DNA of 64,000 nt from Antitrichia curtipendula (lineage: Eukaryota > Streptophyta > Bryopsida > Hypnales > Leucodontaceae): NCBI GenBank assembly GCA_951230915.1, contig OX579640.1, positions 14,094,981-14,158,980 on the forward strand, written 5' to 3'. The notes beneath the pieces were generated by a model that searched no databases, was not told the DNA's origin, and saw only the letters and a list, made by a program, of their open reading frames with translations. This document shows, one piece after another, positions 11,723 to 25,768 of the stretch. Both the position numbers and the translations under genes were made by a program. Position 1 is the first letter of the stretch, and every line of letters starts with the position of its first letter.

Positions 11723-14700
11723 CTAACCTTCAAAACTCTTTGTGCCCTAGCGGCATGAACCTCAATTTTATAAATAGACACACTTAGGATTTTAAAACTA
11801 CTCATTAAATCTTAGTCAACATTTTGACACCTTGCATCCTTTTTTAACACTAATATTAACTTCTACAAGACGCAAAAGAAAATAAAAAATATCTAATTCT
11901 TAACAATGTTTTTTGTTTGTCAAATTCTTTGATTCTCACTCAAAAAATACTAATTGAAATTATATCTAATACTACCTTTTAATTGCATGACAATATTTTT
12001 TTTTTTGTTTAGATATTAAAACTTCAAACAAAAGAATTTAGACATACAAAAGAGGCAAACTCCCTTCCACTTTTTAAGATTGATGTAATTAGAAACCTAT
12101 ATATTTTCTATAGACAATTTTGTGTGCTCATAATTTGTAATTTATTTTGAATCAATTTGTATACTTTTGTTGTTGTATAGATGCTTTCACTACACAATGC
12201 TAAGTTCTACAAGTTGACAATATAATACATGATTGATCTAGTGGTTGAAACCCTATTTTCATGGGAGCTTTCACTTTTGAAAAAAATGATAACTTGGTGC
12301 TAAATATATCAAATAGATCTATTGACTTGTATATAAATTGAACATCACATGTCTCAAAAATACAAATGGAACAAACTCTTTGAAGCAATTAAGTCACTTA
12401 ATTGCATTTATATCATAGTTGCTTAGAAAAATATAATTAATGCCTTATGTGATCTAATACCAACACTGTGACAATAAAAAAAATACTAACACCTTCATTT
12501 GGGCCATAAAAGTACCAATTATTATATTTGAAATTATAACTTCCCACAATTGTATCATGATTTTTTTAGTAGCTAAATTTTGTGGACAAATAGAACCTTC
12601 ACTAAGCCCTCACATTAGCTTTGTTAGGGCCTTTGCATGTCTTTACAAAAACTTCATTCATCCAAATATTCAAGGCTCCATTCACAAGTGTATTCAAACC
12701 TCCATCTTCAAATCTATTACTCTACAATACAATACCTCAGACACCTTGAATCACTTACAAATTTATGAAAAAGAAAGCACACGCATTAGAGGCAATAGAT
12801 AATAAGAATTTAGAACTACCAATGAAGGTTTGTTTAGTCACGGTCACAAACATTTTTCTTCAAAGATTCCTTAAAGCACTTGCAATAATCTCTCTGACTT
12901 GAATTATCTCAACAACTCTTGTTTTATGTTCATCATCTTTTTTTTGTCTTTTTTTTGTTTTAGCTTTTAATTTTGGGTAATTTTCTTCATCTTGAGTCAC
13001 TTCTTTGGTTGCAACTCATGTTTTCAAAAAATAAAGAAGTCATCAAAAGTAAATAGAATAGATTTTGTCCACTAAATTAATTAGAATTTTTTATTAAAAT
13101 ATTATTTTATGCTACTAAAACTTTAATAATTTACTAAATTTAAAAAAAATTAAATATATATATACATATATACAATTTATTTTTTACAAGTAAGAAATGA
13201 TGGACATTTTTCAACATCTATTATAGACATGATAAATGGAACAATCACTAAAGGTATACCCATCTAGTCACTGGATTATATGGAAATAAAATAATAGGTG
13301 ATTTTTGGTCAAATTTGAGGCTTTGTCACATTCAAAGCCACTACTACCTCCACTTGGTAATCCACTTCTTTGGCACCTTTGGCCTTGGTTCAATGGTTTT
13401 CATTGGCTTTGGCACAACAGTAAGGTGGTTATGAGTTTAAACCTAAGCAATGGAGGGGTGCTTACTACCATAGTCCACCCAACTATGATGACCGTTGTCG
13501 TGAGTTTTTTGTTGCCTATCCGGAAAAGCACGGGGCTCTTAGCTATAGTAAAGGTTTGTGAAAGGGAGAAAAAGTAACAAAACCCTAAAGTAAATACAAC
13601 CAAACAACTAATCCAAACTAGGGAACCCAAAAGTATCTAAATCCCTCAAATGTATTGTAAATCTTCTATTATAGTAGTAAATAATGCTTCATCTATAGTC
13701 CAACTTAAGAATACAACTCACAAGACGTGCAAGACATGTACAATAGCACCTGAATCCTCTCAAGTTTGACTATTGAGTATCTTCTCAAGCTCATAAAGTA
13801 TAAACCTACAAAAGTAAAAACAACGCTCAACTACAACTCTCACATAAACACAACTCACAAAAGAATGTGATTTCCAAATAGAAATGAAGTATAAATTAAC
13901 CTCAGCTCCTTTTAATTTAGACCAAATCTAAGGAAAATCCAAAAGCAAAATATAAGAGAATTCCAAAGAAGGAAGGCCAACCTTTAATTACCCGACGAAG
14001 GGACTCAAGGCGACAAACGATATGGGACAAATGCTCAATCCAACTCAACCTTTTACTTTCTTCCAACGAACCTAACCACCCTTCTATTTGGAACCAATAA
14101 AGATGGTGTAACATGCCTATCTTTTAACTAGTAAATGGCCCACATCACGACACCGCCAGTGCAAAACTACCTTATTGTTATTTGAGACATTATAATTTCT
14201 GAAGGGAAGGAACATGTTGGTTCTTTATTATAGGATCTACCTCCTAAAGGAAGCATCAAGGAGACAGTTTGCCATATAAGTCCATGAGGCTTAAATAGTT
14301 TAGTCACTCTCAACAAACATTTCATTCATGCTAATCTTTCAGATCAAAGTTATCTTTCTTCTTCCTTCTTCCTTCTACTTTTTCACACATATATTTTGAC
14401 TTTAAATACCATATACAGCTTCACTATCATTGATGGGCTCCTAAATTGATGACATTTTATACCAAATTAGTGGTACCTTAGTGATGGAAACATCTCCATA
14501 ACACTCTCATGGCTCTATTTTGCCTTCTATGACCTCAGGATTGAATGCCCAAATTTCAAATACACAACTAACATATTATAGAAATCCATATCCGGTAGTA
14601 AAGCCTCTTGTAAATCGACATTGAATAAAAATAAAGGTAAGAAATTGATTGGTTGAACTATCTAGTCTTGTCTAAGACACCAAATTCATTATACATTTAT

Positions 14701-15108
14701 ATAAATATCCCCTTCCTATATAAATCTTGAACTTTAGAAAATAAAATAATAAAAATAAAAATCATTATATCATTGTCTTTGTAATTTAATGTTTTTTATA
14801 AATTAATATACAATTGAAAAACCTAAAAAAGTTGGCTCAATGAAACCATTTTAAATAACCCTTAATTGGGGTTCTTCTAAAAAAATTTTCATTAAAAAAT
14901 TTCTTTTGTCTTATAAAAAGATGATTAGGGGATTTTTATCACAAAACTATAAGCTTTTGTTAAGCAAAAACAATTTATACCACTTGACATTGCATTAAAT
15001 TGCATTATAAGAAATTAAAATTAGAACATACAAAAACAAGAGTCGTGTATAGGGGGACAAATACTTGTGGCTTATATAACCTCATGCCAATAAATGTCCC
15101 ATTCATTA
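11723..15108. other. Intergenic region without a recognised gene
   Basis: The protease promoter should lie just right of 11722, but I could not single out a TATA box. The short open frames here (for example 12557-12802 and 13917-14114) have no recognisable protein features. A possible tRNA-derived element is listed separately at 13386-13444. Otherwise nothing is seen. Confidence 0.5.
13386..13444 (+). repeat. Possible tRNA-derived (SINE-like) segment
   Basis: GGTTCAATGG at 13387 resembles a pol III A box and GAGTTTAAACC at 13433 a degenerate B box, about 45 bases apart as in tRNAs. No poly-A or simple tail with target duplications was identified, so the call is weak. Confidence 0.25.
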
Positions 15109-15112
15109 TTAA

Positions 15113-15696
15113 CCCGTAAAGCCCCGAGGGTGTTTTCTACCAAAATCCACTCAAAACTACCACTTCTGTTGTATTCACTTAAAGAAACCAATTTTTTTTT
15201 TTTTTTTTTTTTTGAATTTAATCATAGGATCTTGTACTTAACTTGTCTGAGTTCATGTAGTAAAAATTTCATCAAATTTCACCGTAAGGATTGGAAGATA
15301 TTAGCATTCAAAGTTGAACAAATTTTATTTTTTCAAGAAGATGCTTAAATTGCCTGAAAAACTAAGATTGTCCATAACTTTTTCATCCCTAGTCCAAATA
15401 TAATGAATCAAAGCTTCACGTATAGGTAAAAACATAATATTTTAGGGAAAAAATTCAAAAAAAATTATTTTGAATTTTTGTAATTTTTTTTGGGGGCCCC
15501 CTAATCTCCATTTCTTGCTCATTGTGCCATAACTTTTTCATCTGGAATCCGATTGAAACAAAAATTATATATCCACAAAACTCTTGCAAAGCTATACAAC
15601 CTCAAAAAATCTCAAAAAATTTCACTTCAAATTGAGACAATAGGAACCCACCCGGACCCAAATTGTCCCTTGAGGAGACAGGCGGGGCTTTAAGGG
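15113..15696 (-). mobile_element. TTAA-flanked MITE, family A copy 4 (intact ends, reverse)
   Basis: This 584-bp element starts CCCGTAAAGCCCCG and ends CGGGGCTTTAAGGG, giving 14-bp inverted ends with one mismatch. TTAA lies outside both ends (15109-15112 and 15697-15700). Its left part (CACTCAAAACTACCA, then ATAGGATCTTGTA) is the reverse complement of the right end of the 8732-9667 copy. A T run of more than 20 bases lies near 15191. It has no coding capacity. Confidence 0.75.
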
Positions 15697-15700
15697 TTAA

Positions 15701-17464
15701 GGAGGATTATTTTTCATGTTAATCCTCTCCTCGAGCGTGAATGCGACACAATCAACGATTATGAATTTTTCTTTCATTCTCACACATTTCATCCATTTTT
15801 AAATGGACATTTATATTGGACAATCTCCTTATTGTCAGAAATTCTGAAAATGCATTCCTTGTCAGACTTCATCCTCCTCATCAAAGGGTTTATTTCCAAA
15901 ATTTCCTCTGCCTCAATGATTGCCCTAAACAAAACATTTTATTATGTTCTAATCTGATAGTGTTATTTCAGAATACCCATTTGTTTGAAATCCGCTTGTT
16001 GGCACCACAAGATCCGTTTCCAAGTATCCAAACATTGAGATTTCAAACAAAATGTTTGCTTGAATGGTTTGAACAAAGAGATATCCACTGGTTGCATGGC
16101 ATGAAATGATGCAAAAACAAGGAGAAAGAGAGAAGGTTTAGACCTACATATTTGCAAATTTCAGCAGACTCATAGTCATGTGGATACATGGTCATCAATG
16201 CAAAACATTAAGATACAGTAAGTGCAATAAGTGCACTTGTAATTGATACAAAAATACTTTACAAATTTTCAAAGTTGAAAATATACAATATAGTAAGACC
16301 ACCCATTTCTAACCAGGGACCAATTCCCAACCGGTAGTGCACCTATTTCCAATCAAGGCTTGTAATGTGTTTTTTATTCTTTTTTAACTTTGGAACTAGT
16401 AAGATCATGACATATGTCCTAAAGTATGCAAAAAATAACAAGAAAATAGATCGTAGGAAGCTAGTTCTTTAGTGATCGGAATTGGAAGACTCTAGTGATT
16501 GGGAATTGGTTCAGAACACTTTTTGGCTCCCAAAATTCACAGAAATTTCAGTTTTGCAAAAAAAATTCTGAAAATTTCACAATCTTAGTATTTTCTATCT
16601 TCCTACACGGGAAAAAACTCCATTGCATTCAATTGCTCACCATCTGCACCACAGGAGCTTAAGTGATTAGGTATAGGTGGTCTTACCATAGTCTATGCAC
16701 ATCAATAGATAAACTCACCCTGGATGTACACCCTTGAAGCACGAAATGTCCCAACTCTCATTGGTTGCTTTCCAAAAGTTATGGTGGTTTTGCATCAGGA
16801 AAGTGTTCATTAAATATGGCCATTTCTAGGTGTCAGAACAAAAAGTGTTGCAATTAGGTGCTTCTACCTTACCTGAAGAGGGACCACAGTTGTCTTCTCC
16901 ATTCATGGCCTTCACTTGATTGAGCATTAGAGAGAAAGAAATCTGCATGGAGAGCGTGCCACCCAACTTGCCAACCCTCCATTCATTCTGTCAAGGGAAT
17001 GGGCATGAAAGTGGATACTGTAATTCAACAATTTCACTGAAATCACTGAGACTCTCCAAAGTGTAGAATAGATTGTAGGTCAAGGATAGAAGCCCCTCAG
17101 TATGTTCGACATGAATGAAATCACTATATAGCAAAGGAAATATTAGAGGCATCACGCTCATAAGTATGAAGCTCTATTGCAAAATTGCAGGGCGCTGGTG
17201 AAGAGCGCCCACAAGAGCTGTTTGCAGCCTAGTACAAGGCATTGTATCCAAAAGAACTAACGCAATCATTCTCAGACCAGATTCTCTAAATGATGGATTG
17301 ATAGTCACCAAAAACTTGATTAAGGTTCAGGAACTTTGAACTTGGTAAGCTGATACGTATATTCTGAAGCACGGATGAAATGCCGTAGAAATTGCCATGG
17401 GTGGCGGAGACAATCCCTTGAATTCATATCAGGATGCAGCAAAAGAGTGAAATGACATCAACTT
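15701..17464. other. Spacer and probable 3' flank of the coatomer gene
   Basis: Apart from the transposase-like fragment at 15963-16157 no gene is recognised. The part nearest 17464 is less AT-rich than the rest and may hold the 3' UTR of the coatomer gene, which is transcribed leftward. Scattered small frames have no family resemblance. Confidence 0.4.
15963..16157 (-). pseudogene. Possible DDE (pogo/Tc1-type) transposase fragment
   Basis: The minus-strand frame contains HAMQPVDISLFKPFKQTF, which resembles the 'H..QPLDV..F.PLK' segment that precedes the last catalytic acidic residue in pogo/Tigger-like DDE endonucleases. The frame is 64 codons and stops shortly after. No other catalytic motif is found nearby. 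Either a decayed fragment or a chance match. Confidence 0.35.
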
Positions 17465-20400
17465 CTAAGAGTTGATGATTTCATGAATGATGTCACTGAC
17501 TGCAGGATCTTCAGACCGGACTGCGAGTTTCATAGCAACCTGCTTCTGCGAATCTATGCCAAGTGATAGGCGAACCAGCACTTGAATGTCGCCTAGAAAT
17601 TTGCCAGCTAACAAGGAAGTATGGGACCTTGCATTGCTTGGTACAACATCTGTTGCCTGCAAGTAAAAACTTTCTCAAAGTAAATGAATATTTCTGAAAA
17701 TGAAATGGGGAAAAATGGACATCACAAGCATTGATAGGGGTGTATCTAAGGTCAATTCAACATACATACCTCACACGTTTGCATCCCAAGGATTGCAGAA
17801 ACAGCTTGTACAGCATCTTGCAAACTCTCCCTCATACCAAGACTATACTCATCAACCCGTTCCAGCTCTGCGTCTAGAGAATCCCAGGCATTTCTGAAGT
17901 TCGACACTCCTGCCTTCAGGATATAATCCGCAGCAGTAACCTGTGCACAACAATTGAGATGACTGAAACCCTTCGTCACAGAACCTTGTGCCCAAATATC
18001 GGTATGCTGTCTTCATATGTTGTACTAAAGGTATTGTTGGTCCAGCTATAGTCAATGAAATTATTCTACTAGGATAAATGGCCAAATCGGAGAGAACAGG
18101 GGAGCGATTCCTATGGTCCAACCTCTTAAAATTAGAGAGTAAGTCAAACATGTAAAGAGATAAACGCTGATAAATACAAAAGATGCCCCACCTCCGAATC
18201 TTCTAGTTGATATTCATCCTCGTACCCTTCTTCATCTGCGTCACCTGTACTGGGATCCACCTGAGATGCATACTCGCAGGCTCACATTAGGCTATGCCTT
18301 ACGATTGGATTTGAGATTTGTAGCTCATAATTGAAGCGCAGTAACCACAATCCAAATAACTCGTCATCGGAAAACAACCAAAGACAAAAGTGCATACCTC
18401 TTTGACATAGAACCTCAGTGTATTGGAAAACTTTCCAAGCGAGCAGGCACCCTCCGGTTTCTCAAAAGCAACAAAAGCCTGACCAAGTACTCCGCATGGC
18501 ATCGATGCTAAAGGTTTCGTGGCCACCTGATTAAAATCTTCCCCCTCTATGAATTCCATGACAACACTTACCTGTATGCAAACAGAATAAATGGTTTCTT
18601 GTCAAAGTCGGTTCGAGCAACCCATCCTTGACGAGTTTGGGAAACACATGAGACATGGAAAACCAACAACTCGCTTCTGGTACTATTTGGAAGTTTCTTA
18701 CATTTTCTAGAAGCTGCTCTGCAATCGTGTTGGTACAGTTGAACTGAAAGACGACGTGACCAGGGTACACATGCTTGACCACGCTCACAGCATATTCCGT
18801 TTCTGCTTCGGTTAGCTCCACAGGAGCAGATGACTGAGCAAAGCTCAGAAATCGGAGTCAGCTTACAACTAGTGAAGACATATGGAATCTTCCGAATCAT
18901 AAAATATTAAACCTAAGTAAACACAAGAGCATAATGTGCGAAAGAAATGAACTGTAACTAAAATGAGAACCAATTACGTAAAAAATCGGACTGATAGATG
19001 TACATCACTACCTCCATAATAGTTTCATCTACTAAAACGGCACCAAGAAGGAAGGGTGTAGCACCTTAAAAAGTTTTCCAAAGGCTGCAAACTGGGGGAT
19101 TGAGTTCAATAGTTTCTCGTAAGCCTCAAATGCATTTGAGGCTCCACCATTGGCTGCTGCCTTTTGACTAGCGTCCTTGGCAGCCTTCTTTTCCCTACTT
19201 GTAGGAGCCTTCTTCTCCGCCTGTGGATGAGATTTCACATCCTTAGGAACTGCTGCCAAGTCAAACGGCCTTTCACTTGGTTCCTGCAACACCACTTGAA
19301 AAATTAGCAGACAGGGTAGCAAATGTCATCCGCATTAAGATGAATAGAAGTATATATGTCTCAAACAAGATCGAAAATGTAATTCGATGCTAGCGGGCGA
19401 TAGAATTCGCTTACATATGATTGTAAACTCGCTTCCAAATTTGCCAAGGGCACATCCAATCCCTGAGACAAGAATGCTTGAGGATCATCCTGAATGGCTT
19501 CTGGTCCATCTGAAAGAAGGCTTAAATAGAGAGTAGCTCTATCTCGCACCTGTCAGAAAATTCCATTGCATCCCTGAGAAAAAAACCCTCCTTATCTGCA
19601 TTTCAAAGGACTCGCAAAGACTACAATACTAGATAGATCGAATCTTTATTGACTCCCTGGCTTAAAAATGCGTTACAAAACGAAGCATTTGGAACCTTTT
19701 TGTAACAGCACCAAATATTCTACGATCGATTCACAGTAAATTGAACAGTTGAAGAGAATAATAATACGATATTTAAATCGTCAAATAGTACTGCCGGCAG
19801 AGAGTCCATTCTCATCTCTAAGATAAACACAAGCACGAAAAGGTACCTCATCATCATTGTCGTACAAACATCTCCGCAACAGTATAAGAATGCGTGGCCT
19901 CAATTCCTCAACTACTACCCCAAACTTTGCCAAAGCACTGACAGCACTTGCACGCACTGTTGCATTCTCCAAAATAACACGGTTGTACACATAGCGGATA
20001 TACTTGCTTGGGTCAGCAGTTTTAGGCCCCTCGTTACCAAGGAGATGAAGGATCTGATACACTCAAAGGAAACAGTCAAAAGGGCGTTGCTGACTAGAAA
20101 AATATATTATAATAACAAGATCGTCTTTAGTTTGAGAGGAAAACAACAAATGAGAAGTGCTCCTCTCTTGAATTCACTCAACGAACAAATTTCTCACGGT
20201 ATGCAGCAGCATATCACAACACTAACCTGGGTAGATAGGTAGGTGAATTCGCAATCTTCTATAAATTCACAGAGATGAGAAAGTCCGCCCTCCTTCGCAT
20301 CTGGAATTTCACGAATGAGGATAAGGATAGAGTCAACAATTGCTTTCTTGTAGTCGAATCCTCCTTCCTCCCTCAAGATATTGCTTAAGAAATTCATCCT

Positions 20401-23400
20401 GCAAAAAAAGAAATGTGGTCATTCCACTTGCGTTCACATAAAAAACTACCAGTAGTATCAAGCATGCGTGATACTACCTTACGGAACAAGCAGTTACAAG
20501 ATTTAAGGCATCGTCAATCAGCGAGTTATCCAAGTAGAGCTCCAAATAACAAGAAGTGTCTTAGGAACTAGAAGTCCGAGTGCTCGAATTATAGAACGAG
20601 GCGGTAAAATACGTCACATGGTAGATTTAGTGATTTACAACCAAAAAAACAGTCAAGGCGAAAACTCTGAGAAATAATTAAACGAGGAAATTGAGAAGAA
20701 AATGTACAAGACTAAAACAACGGCCAAGCTGAAACAGGTATATATCAACATGATACTCACAACGAGCGGTATTTTTGAGGGAACTTCAGACACAAAGAGC
20801 GGATGGCTTCCACCACCACAATCTTGAACTCATCAGCAATATCAGACATAAAGTTCGTAATCTGCTTCATCAGCCGATCAACACTTGATTCATTGCCGGT
20901 CTTCAGCAAGGTAGTGATGGCAAGAGTAGCAATGCTGCGGTTCTGGTCTGAAATGAGACTTTCCATGTCAATGTTACAGCTAGTGACCGCCAATGGTTGA
21001 GTCATTGCAACCTGAGAAGACATATTCAATGAAACGATAGGCTTAGTAGACGCAATTGACAACTACATATGAGAAATATGAGAAATTTTTGCCAATTCCC
21101 ATCTGCAGTAATATTCATCTTTTGAAGATTGTAGATATTAAAATTATTCAGGAAACATAATAAGGCACTCAGCAATCACTGGGCCTTGCCGGAACCTTCC
21201 TACCAAGAAAGCATCTGTCAAAACTTCCATGCTCTTGAGAATGAAAGATTGATCCTCATTAACATTCAAGGAAACAGCCATGTCAGATACGAGTAGTAGC
21301 ACAATTTGCAAACGAAATAATATACCTGATTACACACATAATTTCTAGCGAGAACAAGACTCACCTTGTTAAGAGTTCGCACAGCCGCAAAGCGCAAAAC
21401 TGGCTTGGATGAGCTCAGAAACAATTGCAGTACAGTAATCGCTGGCGTAAGCTCTCGACTAGTAACACCGCTTAACTCAGTGATAGCACGAGCAGCCTCA
21501 AAGATGACCATATCTGTTTTGTGCCTCAGACAGCTCTCCAGAAAATCATAGAATGGTCTGTCTCCAGTTTGAGCATTCGGACCTGACTCTGAAATGACCT
21601 GGAAACATTCGACGAGTATTTCAAAGGACTCATCAAAGATAAGGTAGTGACTGGTAAGTCCACCCAATATTGAAATCCAAGAGAGGCATTCTCCTATAGT
21701 ACATTAATGAGCCACATTAGTGTACCTGGCATGTGTAGCGGATGAGCAGGCATTGAGCCAAGGGCGACCGAACATTTCCCCTCGTAAGATTGCTCACTAG
21801 CTTGCTCAGAGCCAATCGATCATTTTGACGGATCTGCAAAACAAAAAATAGTATCATGAGTGCACCTCTAATGCAAGATCAGCACCTAGCGGTGTTGGTA
21901 CATATTGAATGGAAACCAGGGAACATACGATAAGAAAAAAACCTATATACGATAAGAAAAAAACTAGAAGCAGTCCGAGCACCATATTTCTAAAGTATAC
22001 AATTACTTGCGAAGAGAAATCTTAAAGATAGACTGGGGAAGAGACCCAGACCTGATGAAGCAATGCCAAACCGTGGAACTGGACGAGTGGCGCCTTAGAC
22101 TGAACAGCTTCTTGGACTTCATTACTCCATCTCTTTACGATTTCGGGATTGCTCTAAAAAATTACATATTCAAAAAGGTATTGCTCAAAGCATGTTAACC
22201 AGAGACGACTCACTGACTCCTAAGTTTGGAGAGTACCGCTTAATAATAAAACCACAAATGGAGGTTCAAATATAGAAGCTTGTGCTCGATACTAACTGTC
22301 CAAGCTGCTCTACAAGATAAAATACCCTCACAATGGGCCGCAAGTGCCAAACCAGATAGTAGATTCATGAAAGTAGTAATTTTTCATAAACACTACCTGA
22401 AGAAGATGGATACCGCTGACAAGAGCTGCGCTCGAAACAACGGGATTCTTGTCAACCACAGCCTGCTTAAGATACCGCTCGATTTGACCCAGTAACCCAC
22501 CGTCGGTGATTCTACACAGCACCCGAATGGCATTCGCGCGATAAAGGTCTGTCTTGCTGTTCATATCCTTCATTAAAGAGCTAGTCACAATAATTACCTG
22601 CAACGACTTGTGTTGGTCAATCTGCCACAGGGTCTTAACTGAACAAACGAAGATTCTAATGCATTTGAGAAGTTGAGAGGACAGTTTGGTAGCTTATCAT
22701 CCTCTGATTTCATCGTCGGACAATTAAATAATACAAGATCCAATCGCTACTGAACAGTATGTCACCGCACCTGCAACCATATGGTAAGGCCTTTCTAAAA
22801 GAAGAATATAGTCAAGATTGTTCGATACACGTGAGCTATATTCCTTCACATGATCTATGGTACAAATGACTTCCAGTCAAGCAAGTGAAGATTGTTATCG
22901 GTTTTGCTCCTTTTAAATTTTCAGTGGTAACGACAGTAAAATCTGCTATATCAGTTCTTCCCTGTGCAAAGTTCAATAGAAGAATCTTACAATTTGAACA
23001 TAACGCAATACGTGGGTAAGTTAACCACGAAACAGTTATCACTAGTAAATGTACAATACGAACAGAAGCACGTTAATCAGGATGTCCTCAAGTATTTGCT
23101 CCAAGTAGTGGCCTCAGTTGGTTGCACCATGTATAAACTTCGATTCTCAAAAATCGCCACTAATTGACAAAGAAAATCGTATGCTCATAAACAGAAACGA
23201 AGAAGTTTTGCCTACCTCGTCACTGGAAGGAGAAATCTCTTTGATCATAAGATATACCATCCGTCGTAAGCCAATGTCCTTCGACTGGAATAGTTTCGTA
23301 GTAGCGAAAAAGACCTCAGTCGCCTCATTCTGATTCCCAGAACTCAAAGTTTAATAATAACGTCACTAAACCCTATGTCCTAGAATAGTACTACACAAGC

Positions 23401-23977
23401 ATTCCTACATCAGATAACCTGATTGCGCTACAGCATTTTGCAATTTCACTAGAAATCCCAACCACAGTATTACACTAGAAACAGGCAGATCGTTTGAACC
23501 TTTGTAAAAGTTTCACCCTGATTGATGAGGTATAGCAGCTTCGTGATGACCTAGCAATGCCACACCACAAAAATAAGAAAGCGACTTTACATCACAATAA
23601 TGTCGAGAAAAGAGTTCCTCCGCGACATTTCTTGATTAGATCAAAACTCGCAATCGATGGAATCAAAACACAAAACGGCCAAACCAAAGCATCCGCAACC
23701 AAAACTCACCTGCGCACACCGGCGCGCATCCAGCTCGCGATCGTTGAAGCAGCGCGCTTCCTGCAGCACGGCGCTCTTCTCAATGCCGTAAAACGGTGAG
23801 TATTCGGCTGCAAAATCCAGACAGAAAATGAGTGACACGGATTCTACGCCCCTATGCTCGGTCTCTCTCAGATCTCGCTCATTTCGGGTCAGATCTAGCT
23901 CGTTTTCGAAGCAAAAGAAACTCACAGTCATCGTCTATGTCGTCGTCCTTCTTGAGAGCCGGCTGGACGAGCGCCAT
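17465..23977 (-). CDS. Coatomer subunit gamma (COPI coat)
   Basis: Gamma-COP is part of the heptameric COPI coat on Golgi-derived vesicles and binds cargo and ARF regulators. Exons: 23977-23926, 23807-23710, 23550-23500, 23329-23216, 22597-22397, 22153-22052, 21833-21726, 21598-21365, 21011-20761, 20398-20227, 20053-19847, 19549-19415, 19283-19065, 18833-18702, 18571-18398, 18260-18192, 17940-17770, 17656-17465. They sum to 2682 nt, 893 residues, close to the usual 880-890. Landmarks include [72 protein letters not shown], the Ala/Lys hinge around [17 protein letters not shown], then the appendage domain with [13 protein letters not shown] and [13 protein letters not shown]. No frame break was found, so the gene looks functional. 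The start ATG at 23977 gives [17 protein letters not shown], like the family N-terminus. Confidence 0.95.
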
Positions 23978-24262
23978 GGCGATGGCAGAGGGGAAAGATC
24001 GGAATCCTGCGAGGAAACACTAAGTGTGCTATGGCGGAAACAAGAGAGGGCAAAAGGGCAAACAGGGAAGAGGGCAGGGTCGGGAGCGCACCAAGAGCAA
24101 AGGAGTCTCTGCCCCAGTCTGACAGAATGGATGAACAGAATTCGCTACTCACACGTTTCATCCAGTTTGTTGGGTCCCTTTATTATTGCAAAGCTCTGGT
24201 GATCCCTGAGTGAACCAATAAGTTTTATGTGGGAACACCCTTTCCTTGGAGTTGGATTTTTT
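23978..24262. promoter_or_regulatory. Coatomer gamma 5' region
   Basis: About 250 bases upstream of the coatomer start are clearly less AT-rich than the spacer beyond 24250, and probably hold the 5' UTR and core promoter on the minus strand. No convincing TATA box was found. Confidence 0.35.
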
Positions 24263-24335
24263 GTGCATGAGAAAAATATTATACCCTTAAAAGCACAAAA
24301 TCATTTTTTAAGGGTACAATATTTTTCTCATGCAC
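24263..24335. repeat. 30-bp-arm inverted repeat (fold-back)
   Basis: GTGCATGAGAAAAATATT at 24263 pairs with AATATTTTTCTCATGCAC ending at 24335. The arms are about 30 bases with one mismatch around a short AT loop. The left arm sequence recurs at 25015-25062 inside the family A copy 3, so this is a repeated sequence and not a terminator of a local gene. Confidence 0.7.
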
Positions 24336-24913
24336 CACATTGGTATACCTTATATTAAGAAGCCATTTTTAAGGGTACAATTTCTTTTATTGGAAAATCA
24401 TTTTTTAAGCCATACTAGTGTCGTTGCCATAGTATAATAAAATAAAAAAAGTAAAGATAAAATTTTTAATTTTTAATTCAAAAAAACTTCAAAAATCAAT
24501 ATTTTTTCTGTTGTGAGTTGAAAAAACACGAAATAAAGTTTGTGCATTTCCTCAGATATAGATTTATTTGAATTTGTTACTTTGTAAATTAAATTTTTGT
24601 ATATTAATATTTTACTTCACTTATTTCACTTTTTTAAACTAGTGGAGTTTTTATGAATGTGCTTGAAAACAAAATTCTTTTGGTACAAATTTTGATGAAT
24701 TTTCAAACCTAAAATCAAATATAGAAAAATTTTACAATAAAAAAAATTGGAGAAAAATTGGTATACTTTATATTAAATTGAAATTTTTGAATTTAAAATC
24801 ATTAAGATAAATTTATTTTTACAAATTGGAATTTTACTCTATAATAGATGCAAAGTTGATAGGTTTACATGGTTTGTTTCATTTTCCATTGTGCCAATGC
24901 AATATATTATTAA

Positions 24914-25768
24914 CCCTTAAAGGTTCAAAGTTTATGAATGGGTGTTTTAGGACTTTAGAAAGGTTAGAGAATGTATGATCTTTATCAAAATGTGATTTTT
25001 ATTTCATTTGGTGCATGAGAAAAAAATTATACCCTTAAAAGCACAAAATGTTTGACTCCAAGTAGCAAAAAAATGCAAAAAGTCAAGTTCAAGTTTAATT
25101 TTTTTCTTATAATATATATTTATGTCTTTGTAAAAATATTTTATTCATTCTATTTGGATAAGTGATGTAAAAATATGAAGTACCTTGTATTTTGGGAAAT
25201 TAGGGAAGCTTTCCAAAAAATAACATCTAAGATTAATTTTCAAACTCAATTTTCACGTTTTTTTAAAAACTAAAACATCCCTAGCTAAGTGTAGATTACT
25301 TGCTACATCAAATTGATCATTTGGATTGACATATTTCAATTCCATTTTAGAACTATTATCAACATAATTTTCCTTCAATCTTACACCTACTTCTACATAA
25401 TAATATGTTTGAGAATGAAGATTATTAAAAAAAAATTGGAATTTTTTTCTACATTTTCAATTGAATTCCTCACAATATAGATTTAAACCTCAACACTTTG
25501 TAGTAAAAAATAATAAAATTACATGGATTCAAAGTCTAAAATCCTTGTTATGTAAGGTGGAATTTCTTTTTCTCTTTGAACACAGATATCTTACAATCTA
25601 CATGGTCAAAATGTATGAAATTTATTCCACATATACTCATATATGTCTTGTGTAAGATTTCATAGCTCAATTTACAAAAAAAAATATTTTTTCAATGTAG
25701 TTTGCATTAGAAATGGAAGCTTTGAAGTGTTTTTTGGTGAACACAATCGTAACTTTTGAAGGTGAAAA
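24914..25768 (+). mobile_element. TTAA-type MITE, family A copy 3 (degenerate)
   Basis: TTAA at 24910-24913 is followed by CCCTTAAAGGTTCAAAG. The interior and right end (TTAGAAATGGAAGCTTTGAA, then GGTGAACACAATCG) align by eye with the 8732-9667 element. The right terminus has lost the GGGG-TTAA end, so the boundary near 25768 is approximate. It contains an extra copy of the 24263 fold-back arm. Confidence 0.5.

Noticed and set aside
13305..13577. 90-codon plus-strand frame
   Set aside because: It coincides with the possible tRNA-derived repeat and has no protein features.
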